From NCBI GenBank assembly GCA_016706055.1, contig JADJKL010000001.1, positions 62,001-126,000 of the forward strand: a stretch of 64,000 nt of DNA, in the 5' to 3' direction. The DNA is from Chitinophagaceae bacterium (lineage in GTDB: Bacteria; Bacteroidota; Bacteroidia; Chitinophagales; Chitinophagaceae). The notes beneath the pieces were generated by a model. That model was not told the DNA's origin. It made no database searches and was given only the letters and a program-made list of their open reading frames with translations. Shown piece after piece: positions 11,501 through 20,518 of this stretch (within the stretch, counting starts at the first letter, position 1; the number at the start of each line of letters is the position of its first letter). The position numbers and the translations under genes are program-made.

Positions 11501-11821
11501 CCTTGGTTACATAGATTCGACGTTAAGTTTCTTCAGGATATTTTTGCCCAATTTGGTAAACAAAAACACACTTTGCAGCTTAGTCTTGATATTGTAAACT
11601 TCGGCAATATGCTCAATTCAAATTGGGGTATTCAAAAAACCCTTATTAACAATGCAAGCACACCACTTTCCGTAGTTACTAAAGGAATTAACCCAACTTT
11701 CAAAATGAATACAGCTTCTATTGATGGTCAGGTAGTATTACCTACTGAAATGTATCAGGATGTGAGAACATTCGGCACAACTTGGAGTATGCAGATTGGT
11801 ATTCGTTATTTATTTAATTAA
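8505..11821 (+). CDS. TonB-dependent receptor (Oar-like), frameshift in the signal peptide
   Basis: An outer-membrane receptor or transporter of about 1105 residues after repair. From the ATG at 8505 the frame is lost within an A-run at 8511-8515. One extra A gives MLKKFLLLVTIGLVICFSMD, a clean signal peptide ending at DAQ, joined to the long frame that continues to 11821. Domains: a carboxypeptidase-regulatory-like Ig fold (TGLQGASIKATHTPSGS...), a TonB plug (LPTISRSITDFTRLTPQ, VDGANFNNGFG), then a long 22-strand-type barrel ending in an aromatic residue pair (RYLFN). This Oar-type receptor is common in Bacteroidota; the ligand is unknown and no SusD partner lies beside it. Confidence 0.88.
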
Positions 11822-11840
11822 TATACTTTCTTAATTAAAA

Positions 11841-11874
11841 AACCTCTTAATCTTTTATGATTAAGAGGTTTTTT
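11841..11874 (+). terminator. Strong terminator after the TonB receptor
   Basis: A perfect 12-base stem AACCTCTTAATC / GATTAAGAGGTT with a six-base loop, flanked by A- and T-runs, 19 bases after the receptor stop codon. The flanking A-run may let it work from the other strand as well. Confidence 0.9.
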
Positions 11875-11994
11875 AATTTCCTTACTTGGGAGACAAATTT
11901 CATTTACCAACCACTTGCCAGCACATCAGCTAGATGTATTCTTTGAAAATATATTCTTTATGATTGATATAAACTCGCAATGTATCAGGCAGCA

Positions 11995-12816
11995 TCATCT
12001 TTGCTTTTCAAAACCCCATCTCAAAAAATCAGGAAAAGCCCTTGCCCATGTAGGCACATCATGTAAGCCATCTTTCATTTCCAGATAATGAATATCAGTT
12101 TCCTTATTATAACCCTTGGCTTCAAGTTCTTTTATGAGGTCTAATGTATCGTCGATAGAATCTATAATTCCGTTATTATTTCTATCCTTTACTTCATCCA
12201 TATTACCGCACTGAAAAAAGAATTTAAGCCATGGAGCATACTGCCCGTTTCTTATTTCCTGGTGCATGATGCGGTGCTTATCATCATCGTATTTCTCATC
12301 AATCTGGTCAATACTTCGCCACCATAATGAACCAGAAAACACTCCCACTTTTGAAAACTCAGCAGGATGTTTCCAAACAATATCCAACGCCGTTAAGCCA
12401 CCAAGCGAAAAGCCGGCAAATGCTTTTTCTTTAAATGAGGCGATTGCAAATTTCTCTCTTACAAAAGGAATCAGCTCTTCAAAAATAAATGAGGTGTACA
12501 AAGAAGCCTTCGCTCCTCGACCAAGATAATCTGGTTCATCAGCAATGCCATACTCCATTCTTCTGTCTGCACTACAATGTATGCCTACACAAAGCAACGG
12601 CTCTATAAGAGCTTCCGCACTATATAACTTATCAAGAATGGACTCAAAATCCATCTTGACTAAATCTTGGCCATCATTTATTAATAAAAGATTAAGGGCT
12701 GAAGTGTCATCCAGCTTTCTTGGCAAATAAAAATCAACTTTTACAGTTCTTGCTAAATAAACAGACTTGAGTGTCGTTTTTTCGCAGAGTACACCGGATA
12801 CATTTGCAAATTGCAT
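11995..12816 (-). CDS. Esterase-D / enterochelin-esterase-like alpha/beta hydrolase
   Basis: A 273-residue putative cytoplasmic esterase; no signal peptide is seen. Catalytic elements are visible: the nucleophile elbow GFSLGG, an acid in CGNMDEVKD and the histidine in KDGLHDVPTWARAFPDF. An EF-hand-like loop DRNNNGIID is inserted before the last helix region, suggesting a bound calcium ion. The family hydrolyses esters of varied substrates, including siderophore trilactones, and the substrate here is unknown. It is divergent from the ATP-grasp gene at 12995, with 178 bases between them, and may belong to the same pathway. Confidence 0.8.
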   Translation of the reverse strand: MQFANVSGVLCEKTTLKSVYLARTVKVDFYLPRKLDDTSALNLLLINDGQDLVKMDFESILDKLYSAEALIEPLLCVGIHCSADRRMEYGIADEPDYLGRGAKASLYTSFIFEELIPFVREKFAIASFKEKAFAGFSLGGLTALDIVWKHPAEFSKVGVFSGSLWWRSIDQIDEKYDDDKHRIMHQEIRNGQYAPWLKFFFQCGNMDEVKDRNNNGIIDSIDDTLDLIKELEAKGYNKETDIHYLEMKDGLHDVPTWARAFPDFLRWGFEKQR

Positions 12817-12931
12817 GACTCCAAAAGTAAGGATTTCGTAATAAATTCTGCTTTTATTGCCGATTCTTCAACAAGCTAATAAAACAACCCTTTTAATTTG
12901 TTTTATTGATAGCTTAAAAATAAATTTGAGT

Positions 12932-12967
12932 ATAGCCGCTTAATTGTACAATTTCCAATACGGCTAT
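12932..12967. promoter_or_regulatory. Nested palindromes upstream of the ATP-grasp gene
   Basis: ATAGCCG (12932-12938) is the reverse complement of CGGCTAT (12961-12967). Between them lies the perfect 12-base palindrome AATTGTACAATT (12942-12953). The pair lies 28-63 bases before the ATG at 12995, in the divergent spacer shared with the esterase gene, where an operator or 5' hairpin would be expected. Confidence 0.35.
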
Positions 12968-12994
12968 TTCAAATCATTCACTTAAACAAAGAAT

Positions 12995-13946
12995 ATGAAA
13001 AAAATTGGCATTCTGCATGGTAAAGAGAGGTCTTTTCCTGAAGCATTCGTAGCAAGAGTAAATAGTAAAAATGTTCCCGGTGTAATAGCCGAGCCTGTGC
13101 AAATCAGTAAAGCAATGCAAGGCGAACATTGTGGTTACGATGTAATTATAGATCGTATATCACAGGACATTCCTTTTTATCGTACCTGGTTAAAGAATGC
13201 CGCCGTTACTGGCACAGCCGTTATCAATAATCCATTCTGGTGGAGTGCTGATGATAAATATTTCAATAATTGCCTGATGACGAAGATTGATGTACCCGTT
13301 CCTAAAACAGCCATTCTGCCATCAAAGGAATTACCGCCTGATACCACTGCAGATTCGTTCAGCAATCTTACTTATCCATTGGATTGGGATGCTATTTTTA
13401 AATACGTTGGCTTTCCGGCTTATATGAAACCTTATGCAGGTGGCGGATGGAAAAGTGTTTATAAATTAGAAGATGCAGAAGACTTTTTTAATAAACATAC
13501 AGAAACAGAACAGTTGGTAATGCTGTTGCAGGAAGAAATCGTCTTCACTGAATATTATCGTTGTTATTGTATTGGCGGCAAACATGTACGCATCATGTCG
13601 TACGAACCAAGAAATCCGCATCATCTTCGCTATGTAGCAGACTTTAAACCTTCGCCAGAAAGATTGAAACAAATGACTGATATTGTTCTTCGCATCAATG
13701 AATATCTGGGTTATGATTTTAATACAGTGGAATTAGCCGTAAGAGATGGTGTTCCTTATGCTATCGATTTCTGCAATCCTGCACCGGATGCAGAAAGAAC
13801 AAGTGTAGGTGACGAAAATTTTGAATGGGTAGGAAACTGCTGCTAACTATGCCATTGAAAAAGCTTTAGAAAACAAAGAAGGTCAAGACAACCTTACTTG
13901 GGGCGAATACATAAAAAGAAGCAGCAACAAACAAAGTCTTATCTAA
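12995..13946 (+). CDS. ATP-grasp family ligase, frameshifted near the 3' end
   Basis: About 317 residues after repair. ATP-grasp enzymes join a carboxylate to an amine or thiol through an acyl-phosphate. Features seen: a central lysine and glycine-rich loop (YMKPYAGGGWKSVYKL), LLQEEIVFTEYYRCYCIGG, and the metal-binding end FNTVELAVRDGVPYAIDFCN. The frame breaks at about 13832 (a two-base loss turns WVVETAANYAIEKAL into WVGNCC and a stop). The continuing frame codes for a helical tail ending KQSLI at 13946. The carboxylate-amine ligase gene follows 49 bases later, as expected for a two-step amide-forming pathway. The substrate is unknown. Confidence 0.8.
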
Positions 13947-13955
13947 TCAAAACAA

Positions 13956-13996
13956 TAATTACTAATTCATAATTAGTAATTAGTAATTAGTAATTA
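13956..13996 (+). repeat. TAATTAG tandem repeat and hairpin at the start of the next gene
   Basis: A 12-base inverted repeat (TAATTACTAATT, CAT, AATTAGTAATTA; 13956-13982) runs into three copies of TAATTAG plus a partial fourth (13970-13996). The last partial unit runs into the start codon at 13996. A similar CTAATTAGTAATT string occurs at about 43954, so this is probably a recurrent AT-rich spacer motif. Confidence 0.7.
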
Positions 13997-15104
13997 TGAA
14001 CCTGAACTATAAAAGCTTTACCCTCGGCGTAGAAGAAGAGTACATGGTGCTAGATAAAGAGACTTTTGAACTAAAGAGTCATGAGCAAAAAATTGTACAG
14101 GAAGGGCAAAAAATAATAAAAGACAAAGTAAAAGCGGAGATGCACCAGGCGGTGGTAGAAGTTGGTACAGATATTTGTGCTGACATTGATGAAGCTTTTA
14201 CTGATGTATCTACCTTACGAAAGACAATCGGGGGCATCGCTCATGATCTTGGTTTTACCATGGGAGCATCCGGCACTCACCCATTCAGCCATTGGGAAAG
14301 CCAGTTGATAACAGATCATGCACGGTACAGTGAAATTGTAAATGAATTACAAGAAGCTGCCCGAAGCAATTTAATTTTTGGATTACATGTGCATGTAGGA
14401 ATGGAAAACAGAGAAATGGCAAATCATATTGCCAACAGTACCCGTTATTTTTTACCGCATGTATTTGCACTCAGCACCAATTCTCCTTTTTGGGAAGGAA
14501 GAAAAACAGGTTATAAATCATACCGCACAAAAGTATTCGACAAATTTCCCCGCACCGGCATACCCGGCACATTTGAAAGTATAGAAGCCTACGATAATTA
14601 TGTAAAACTTCTTATCAAAACAAATTGTATTGATAATGCAAAAAAAATATGGTGGGATTTAAGAGTACATCCATTTTTTAATACAGTGGAATTCCGCATT
14701 TGCGATATTCCGATGACGGTGGATGAAACTATTACCATTGCTGCATTGTTCCAGGCAATCTGTGCAAGAATCTATATGCTTCGTTCCAAGAACCTGAATT
14801 TTATTCAATACCAAGAGCATTGCTGAATGAAAATAAATGGCGGGCCAGCCGCTATGGTGTAGATGGTTACTTAATTGATTTTGGAAAAGAAGAAGAAGTA
14901 AACACAAGAGCATTGATATATGAGTTGCTGGATTTTCTTGATCCGGTACTCGATCACCTCGGCAGCCGCCACCGGGTAATGAATGTAGTAAAGATGTTGG
15001 AAAATGGAACTGGTGCAGACAGACAATTAAAAGTGTACGAAGACACCAAAAGCCTGAAAAGCGTAGCAGAGTTTATTCAAAGTCAGTTTTTGTTGGGAGT
15101 GTAA
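13996..15104 (+). CDS. Carboxylate-amine ligase (GCS2/YbdK family, COG2170), frameshifted
   Basis: About 369 residues after repair. The family is related to glutamate-cysteine ligase and forms amide bonds using ATP. The N-terminal acid motif TLGVEEEYMVLD is the metal/ATP site, followed by GLHVHVGMENREMANHI, IWWDLRVHPFFNTVEFRICD and, after the break, NKWRASRYGVDGYLIDF, all typical of COG2170. A CCC run reduced to CC at 14811-14812 shifts the frame; restoring one C joins NFIQYP to RALLNENKW. Downstream of the ATP-grasp gene it forms a likely two-gene operon. Weak glutamate-cysteine ligase activity is known for YbdK; the real product here is not known. Confidence 0.87.
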
Positions 15105-15174
15105 TTTTCTTTCTTGCATAAATTTCTATTGAGTATCAGCTAAATTTTATACAAGGAGTTGCGTAAATACAATC

Positions 15175-15896
15175 GTTAGCGGTCATTGTAGGGCGACAGT
15201 CTTACAATCAAACCAACCGATAAAAATTAACTTAGACGAATAATAGTTAAAAAAAATATGAGTAGAATAATCTTTGACAGTGGAATATCTCTTGACGGTT
15301 TTTTTGCAGGAGATAACAGAGGTCCTAAAAATCCTATGGGCGGTGTTTCAGGACAAATTCATTCGTGGATGTTTAATCAAAAAGCTTTTTGGGAATACCT
15401 AGGTTTTGAAGGAGGCAAAGAAGATGGTGCTGATGGAAAATTTATTAGAGAGACAATTGAACGAACAGGTGCATTCATTATGGGAAAACGGATGTTTGAG
15501 GAAGGCGAAGCTAGTTGGCCAAATGACCTATATAAAGCTGATGTTTATGTATTAACACACGAAAAGCGCGAGCCTTGGGTTCAGGAAGGAACGACAACTT
15601 TTTACTTCATAAATGACGGAATTGAAAGTGCTTTGGAGAAAGCAAAACAATCAGCAGAACTGAAAGACATAAGAATACAAGGTGGGGCGAACACAATTCA
15701 ACAATTTCTAAACGCTGGACTTGTAGACGAATTTTTCATTCACATTGCACCGGTTTTTTTAGGAGGTGGCATTCGACTGTTTGACGGCATTGACAAAGAC
15801 AAATATGATATTCAAATTGTAGAAGTAATTCCATCAGATTTTACTACACATTTGAGATATAAACTGACTAAAAAAGAATAACAACTAACCGCTAAC
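15175..15896. repeat. Inverted repeats flanking the RibD-like gene
   Basis: GTTAGCGGT at 15175-15183 and its exact reverse complement ACCGCTAAC at 15888-15896 bracket the gene at 15258-15881. Just beside the right end, ACAACTAAC (15881-15889, overlapping the stop codon) pairs with GTTAGTTGT at 16009-16017. The arrangement looks like a single-gene cassette, although no integrase or transposase is seen. Confidence 0.5.
15258..15881 (+). CDS. RibD C-terminal / dihydrofolate reductase-like family protein
   Basis: A 207-residue soluble protein of the RibD_C/DHFR superfamily, NADPH-dependent reductases. Visible signatures: the opening FDSGISLDGFFAG, AFIMGKRMFEEG, YVLTHEKREPW, IRIQGGANTIQQFLNAG and FIHIAPVFLGGGIRLFDG. 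It is not a full RibD, because the deaminase domain is absent, and the gene is not beside riboflavin genes. This family is scattered among bacteria and some members are mobile. Inverted repeats around the gene fit that idea. Natural substrate unknown. Confidence 0.85.
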   Translation: MSRIIFDSGISLDGFFAGDNRGPKNPMGGVSGQIHSWMFNQKAFWEYLGFEGGKEDGADGKFIRETIERTGAFIMGKRMFEEGEASWPNDLYKADVYVLTHEKREPWVQEGTTTFYFINDGIESALEKAKQSAELKDIRIQGGANTIQQFLNAGLVDEFFIHIAPVFLGGGIRLFDGIDKDKYDIQIVEVIPSDFTTHLRYKLTKKE

Positions 15897-16188
15897 ATTG
15901 GGTTTGCCAAAATACGGGCATGACCTGGTTATCTTCAGCAGCGGTAATGTCTTGTCCTGATATAGGTTGACCACTAATCAACCAAAATCTGATCTTTTTT
16001 ATTGCTTTGTTAGTTGTTGTACAAAACATTTCTACGGAACAAGGAGTGTGATTATTGGAATGCCCAGTAGAATTACCGAGTTCCCGATAAGTATCGAGAT
16101 GCTGCAAATTGCCGAATAGAATTCATGCAGCACAAGAGTGCGACGCAAGAGCCGATGCCATGAAATACTGAAGCCGGGCTAATAATTT
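15882..16188. other. Gene-free spacer with inverted repeats and a dispersed repeat copy
   Basis: About 307 bases between the RibD-like gene and the broken minus-strand gene. It holds the right-hand inverted repeats of the RibD-like gene and, at its end, one copy of the dispersed element (16135-16170). A 71-codon minus-strand frame at 15892-16107 covers these structures and has no recognisable protein character. Confidence 0.5.
16135..16174 (+). repeat. Dispersed intergenic repeat, copy A
   Basis: Contains AGAGTGCGACGCAA and CGATGCCATGAAA, the two cores of a repeat family also present at 23427-23476, 27701-27762 and 34901-34968. This copy is the shortest, lacking the 5' part shared by copies C and D. 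Confidence 0.65.
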
Positions 16189-17738
16189 TTATTTTCTTTT
16201 ATTACCGAAGGAGAATTTTTCTTTTATAACATCCTGTACATTCACTCCGCTTATTTTACTTTCAAGCCAGGAAATAACATCGAGATAAACAAAGGCACGG
16301 CTTTCTAATGGATTGCCCTCGTACTTTTTAAGCTTTGTTACTAATTTTTCAAACTCTGGTTTCAATGCTTTGGCTCCAACATGGAAGGAACGGCGGAGGA
16401 ATGCAAACATCTCCTCCTCTACCTTACTCAGGTTTTCCATTTTTGCCATGTAGCGATATACAGACTTTATTAAATACTCCAACAAATCGAAATTGCCAGT
16501 TCATAATGAGCAATCAGGTGTAATAGTCGGGAATAACATTGTAAGTCTGTTCGCAGATCGCCTTTCTGGTTGATAATACGGTTGAGATAATCAATCGCCT
16601 TTTCATTATCGCCACTACCAAAATACAGACAGGCTATTTTATAATAGAATACTAATACACGGTGTGTGTCTAAATACAATCCATACTCTTTCAACATTTC
16701 TTCCAAGAAACGGAACAAGGCGAAGACCTTTTGTAAAATTGCCTTGAAGAAAATATAAATTGATTCTTGCTGTATATAAATACTGGTAAGCAAGAATCCT
16801 GTTGTTCTCATTGTCTTGCAAAAACTTTTGCTTTGTGAAATTTTCAAACTGCTTAATACTCTTCGCCAGTTTATCCTGACTTAGTAAGCTGAACTGTGCC
16901 GTCATCAAATTGTGTACACCTTTTATATAACTGGCGGTTTCTGTTTTTAATAATTCAGGTACGTTGTAAATACATCTACCCATTTTTGCGAATAACGGTA
17001 ATACTGTAAAAAATCCTGGCGAATAAATGCATACCATACATAACTCTGGTACAAATACAGTTTCTCATAAAAGCCAGTTGCCTTTGCAGCATTTGCAGGA
17101 AGGTTCGTCTCAAAAAAACTTCGCAACTCTGCAATGTCTTTGCTGTTTCGGGCATGGCCGTTCTTAATATACCAGCTATATAGTTGCAACGAAAGATTGG
17201 AAAGATGGTTAACTAACGTAAGCTGATTTGTTACGGTGTCGGATTCCGTAGTTAGCAAATCGGCTTTGTTCTGAATGCTTCTGGTAATGTATAACGATTC
17301 TATCTTTTTTTCGAAGAATAAAACCTGTTGTAAAAAAGTAAGCTGCTGATGTGCTTTGGCTGTTTCTTTTAACCGTTCCAGCATTTTCAAACTTTGCAGA
17401 TACAATCCTTTATTGTATAAGATACGGGCATGATCCATCATCTCATGTAGATGAATATCAATATTATCTTCTTCCTTTATTAATCGTAGGCTGGAAAGAA
17501 TTTGTTTGTATAAATTGGCCTTTATGTTTGATAGTTGTTGCTTCTTTACACTCTTTGTTTTCTTCAGTAATTCTTTTTCATTGTAGTCGGCCATTTTATC
17601 CAACGCATCAAAAAGCTGAACCACCTTCAGGTCTTCAGAAGATGAGTTTCGCTTAGCATATAGCTTAAAATTGCGTTTTTCACTCTTTTCCAGCGATTTA
17701 ACCAATTGAAACAAGGCATCTGTTGAGCGGTTGGGCAT
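16189..17738 (-). pseudogene. Helical-repeat (TPR-like) hypothetical protein, broken by three frameshifts
   Basis: Starting at 17738 (MPNRSTDALFQLVKSLEKSE), four successive frames read as one all-helical protein of about 517 residues. The breaks are near 16968, 16730 and 16492. Across each break the sense continues, for example VDVF to NVPELLKTETASYIKG, NFTK to VFALFRFLEEM, and HYELA to NFDLLEYLIKS. Repeated Leu/Tyr helix pairs (ALDKMADYNEKELLKK, YYKIACLYFGSGDNEKAIDYLNRI) suggest TPR-like scaffolding. I do not recognise a specific function, but this looks like a common Bacteroidota protein family. With three indels it may be a decaying gene, though indels of the same kind also hit essential genes in this window. 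Confidence 0.6.
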
Positions 17739-17769
17739 TGTAATTTAAAAATTTAAAATCCTTACCAGT

Positions 17770-17798
17770 AAAGGGTTTCAGCGAAATCGCTACCCTTT
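17770..17798. promoter_or_regulatory. Hairpin in the divergent spacer before leuA
   Basis: A two-part stem: AAAGGGT (17770-17776) with ACCCTTT (17792-17798), and inside it AGCG AAAT CGCT. There is no T-run after it, so it is not a standard terminator. It lies between the start of the broken minus-strand gene and leuA. Confidence 0.4.
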
Positions 17799-17822
17799 AA
17801 AAGCTGTAAAACCGGTTCCATT

Positions 17823-17858
17823 ATGATTTCTACTTGCATTTTATCCATTCTAATTTAG
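17823..17858 (+). promoter_or_regulatory. Possible leader peptide ORF before leuA
   Basis: An 11-codon frame, MISTCILSILI, with four Ile and two Leu codons, ends 83 bases before the leuA start. Its branched-chain content resembles an attenuator leader. However, the small hairpins after it (GGATA/TATCC) lack a T-run, so the terminator half of an attenuator is not visible. Confidence 0.25.
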
Positions 17859-17941
17859 TTGCGCAGGATAGTTTATCCGGTCGGACAGCCGTACAAAAAT
17901 AAGCAGCTTGCAATCTTAACTCACTTATTTATCAATTTATT

Positions 17942-19111
17942 ATGGCAGAAGGTAAAGTTCAGATTTTTGACACCACACTACGGGATGGCGAACAGGTGCC
18001 CGGTTGTAAATTGAATGCTGATGAAAAGTTAGAACTGGCTTTGCAACTGGAACACTTAGGCGTAGATATTATTGAAGCAGGTTTTCCCATCTCCTCTCCA
18101 GGCGATTTTGATTCTGTTAGTCAGATTGCAAAAACAATTAAGAACGCAACTGTTTGTGGCTTGAGCCGTGCTGTTCAAAAAGATATTGAAGTAGCAGCGG
18201 CAGCGGTTAAACATGCTGCCCGTCCAAGAATACATACTGGTATTGGCACTTCTGATCTGCATATAAAAGCAAAATTCAATTCCACACAAGATGAAATTTT
18301 AGAAAGAGCAATCCAGTGTGTAAAATGGGCAAGAAACTTTGTGGACGACGTTGAGTTCTATGCAGAAGATGCTGGCAGAACAGATAATGAATATTTAGCA
18401 AGAGTAATTGAAGCCGTTATCAAAGCTGGTGCTACAGTTGTAAATATTCCGGATACAACAGGTTATTGCTTGCCACATCAATATGGAGAAAAGATTGCTT
18501 ACCTCGTTAATAATGTTCCTAATATAGATAAGGCGATTATTTCCTGCCATTGTCATAATGATTTAGGTTTAGCAACTGCCAATTCTATTGCTGGTGTTAT
18601 TGCTGGTGCAAGACAAATAGAATGCACCATCAATGGTTTGGGTGAAAGAGCTGGTAATACTTCTTTGGAAGAAGTAGTGATGGTTATTAAACAACATAAA
18701 CACCTTGGGTTATATACAGATATTAAAACAGAACAATTAAATCCAATCAGCAGGCTGGTATCTGATACAATGAGGATGCCAGTACAACCTAACAAAGCAA
18801 TTGTTGGTAGTAATGCGTTTTCACATTCATCCGGTATTCATCAGGATGGCTTCTTGAAAAACGCTGACACATATGAAACAATCAAACCAGAATCTGTTGG
18901 AGCTGATAGTTCAAAAATAGTTTTGACTGCCAGAAGCGGAAGAAGCGCATTGGCATATCGTTTTCAAAATCTCGGATTTCAATTTGACAAGCAGGATGTG
19001 GATGTATTGTATGATGAATTTTTAAAAGTAGCGGACAGTAAAAAAGAAGTGCAGGATAATGATCTTACTTCAATTGGAAAACAATATCAATCGAAAACAG
19101 CAACAGCATAA
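17942..19111 (+). CDS. leuA: 2-isopropylmalate synthase, short form
   Basis: First step of leucine synthesis: acetyl-CoA plus 2-oxoisovalerate to 2-isopropylmalate. DRE-TIM-type motifs are clear: IFDTTLRDGEQVPG, GLSRAVQKDI, CHCHNDLGLATANS (metal histidines), INGLGERAGNTSLEE and HSSGIHQDG. At 389 residues it ends soon after the catalytic and linker regions. The ~120-residue C-terminal LeuA dimer/regulatory domain that gives leucine feedback inhibition is missing. Citramalate synthase is a possible alternative for short enzymes, but the downstream leuC-leuD-leuB order supports leuA. The stop is 5 bases before leuC. Confidence 0.9.
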   Translation: MAEGKVQIFDTTLRDGEQVPGCKLNADEKLELALQLEHLGVDIIEAGFPISSPGDFDSVSQIAKTIKNATVCGLSRAVQKDIEVAAAAVKHAARPRIHTGIGTSDLHIKAKFNSTQDEILERAIQCVKWARNFVDDVEFYAEDAGRTDNEYLARVIEAVIKAGATVVNIPDTTGYCLPHQYGEKIAYLVNNVPNIDKAIISCHCHNDLGLATANSIAGVIAGARQIECTINGLGERAGNTSLEEVVMVIKQHKHLGLYTDIKTEQLNPISRLVSDTMRMPVQPNKAIVGSNAFSHSSGIHQDGFLKNADTYETIKPESVGADSSKIVLTARSGRSALAYRFQNLGFQFDKQDVDVLYDEFLKVADSKKEVQDNDLTSIGKQYQSKTATA

Positions 19112-19116
19112 TTACA

Positions 19117-20517
19117 ATGGGCAAAACATTATTTGAAAAAATCTGGGAAAAACATATTGTCAAAACAATTGACAACGGCCCGTCTGTATTATATATTGAC
19201 AAGCATTTTATTCATGAAGTAACCAGTCCACAGGCTTTTACGGGATTGAATAACAGAGGGATTAAAGTTTTACGACCTAAGCAAGTTGTAGCAACCGCAG
19301 ATCATAATGTACCAACGCTAAATCAACATTTACCTATTAAAGAAGAATTAAGTCGCTTACAAGTTGAAGCTTTAATAAAGAATTGTGCTGAGCATGATAT
19401 TGAATTATATGGTCTTGGTCATCAATACCAGGGAATCGTTCATGTTATTGGGCCAGAATTAGGATTCACTCAGCCGGGAATGACAATTGTTTGTGGAGAT
19501 AGTCATACTTCTACTCATGGAGCATTTGGTGCCATCGCTTTTGGTATCGGAACAAGTGAAGTAGAAATGGTGATGGCTACGCAATGTTTATTGCAAAGCA
19601 AACCAAAACTGATGCGAATTAATGTAGATGGTGAATTAAATAAAGGTGTCGTTTCAAAAGATATTGTATTATATATACTTTCAAAAATTACGGCAAGTGG
19701 CGCAACAGGATATGCTGTTGAATTTGCAGGTTCTGCAATCCGTTCGCTTTCTATGGAAGCCAGAATGACCATATGCAATATGAGTATTGAAATGGGTGGA
19801 CGTTGTGGATTGATTGCACCTGATGAAACGACATTTGAGTATATAAAAGGAAGAGAGTTTGCTCCGAAAGGTAATGATTGGGAAAAGAAAAAAACAGAAT
19901 GGTCTGCTTTATTCTCTGATGGTGATGCAAAATTTGATAACGAAATATTTATTAATGCCGCAGAAATAGAGCCGATGATTACTTACGGCACCAATCCAGG
20001 AATGGGAATTGGCATTTCAAATAATATTCCAACAACAGAAACGATTAATGATAATGATAGATCAGGATTGTCAAAATCATTAGCATACATGGGTCTGGAG
20101 CAAGGCAAAGCAATCAAAGGGCAAAAGATAGATTATGTATTTATCGGTAGTTGCACCAATTCAAGAATAGAAGATTTACGAATGGTGGCTTCTTTTGTAA
20201 AAGGTAAAAAGAAAGCAGCGGATGTAGAAGTATGGATTGTTCCTGGAAGTAAGCAGGTAGAAGCACAAGCTATTGCTGAAGGCATTGATAAAGTATTTGA
20301 AGAAGCCGGATTTATATTGCGCCAACCAGGTTGCTCTGCATGCTTAGGAATGAATGAAGACAAAATTCCAGCTGGTAAATATTGTATCAGTACCAGCAAT
20401 AGAAATTTTGAAGGAAGACAAGGCGCCGGAGCAAGAACATTATTGGCAAGTCCATTAACAGCAGCAGCAGCAGCAATAACGGGAGTAGTAACTGATGTAA
20501 GAGAATTATTAAACTAA
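19117..20517 (+). CDS. leuC: 3-isopropylmalate dehydratase large subunit
   Basis: 466 residues, full length. Aconitase-type enzyme that isomerises 2-isopropylmalate to 3-isopropylmalate with LeuD. It keeps TADHNVPT, GDSHTSTHGAFGAIAFGIG, the first iron-sulfur cysteine in FIGSCTNSR and the CxxC pair in QPGCSACLGMN, so a [4Fe-4S] cluster is expected. The C-terminal SNRNFEGRQGAGARTLLASP is the classic family signature. It lies one base before leuD and 5 bases after leuA, so it is an operon member. Confidence 0.97.
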   Translation: MGKTLFEKIWEKHIVKTIDNGPSVLYIDKHFIHEVTSPQAFTGLNNRGIKVLRPKQVVATADHNVPTLNQHLPIKEELSRLQVEALIKNCAEHDIELYGLGHQYQGIVHVIGPELGFTQPGMTIVCGDSHTSTHGAFGAIAFGIGTSEVEMVMATQCLLQSKPKLMRINVDGELNKGVVSKDIVLYILSKITASGATGYAVEFAGSAIRSLSMEARMTICNMSIEMGGRCGLIAPDETTFEYIKGREFAPKGNDWEKKKTEWSALFSDGDAKFDNEIFINAAEIEPMITYGTNPGMGIGISNNIPTTETINDNDRSGLSKSLAYMGLEQGKAIKGQKIDYVFIGSCTNSRIEDLRMVASFVKGKKKAADVEVWIVPGSKQVEAQAIAEGIDKVFEEAGFILRQPGCSACLGMNEDKIPAGKYCISTSNRNFEGRQGAGARTLLASPLTAAAAAITGVVTDVRELLN

Positions 20518-20518
20518 C

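Noticed and set aside
13970..13996. Tandem TAATTAG units as a CRISPR or phase-variable repeat
   Set aside because: The units are 7 bases and contiguous with no spacers. A CRISPR is excluded; slippage control of the next gene is possible but nothing supports it.
15892..16107. 71-codon minus-strand ORF
   Set aside because: It covers inverted repeats and a spacer, has no recognisable protein pattern and overlaps no conserved start. Probably chance.
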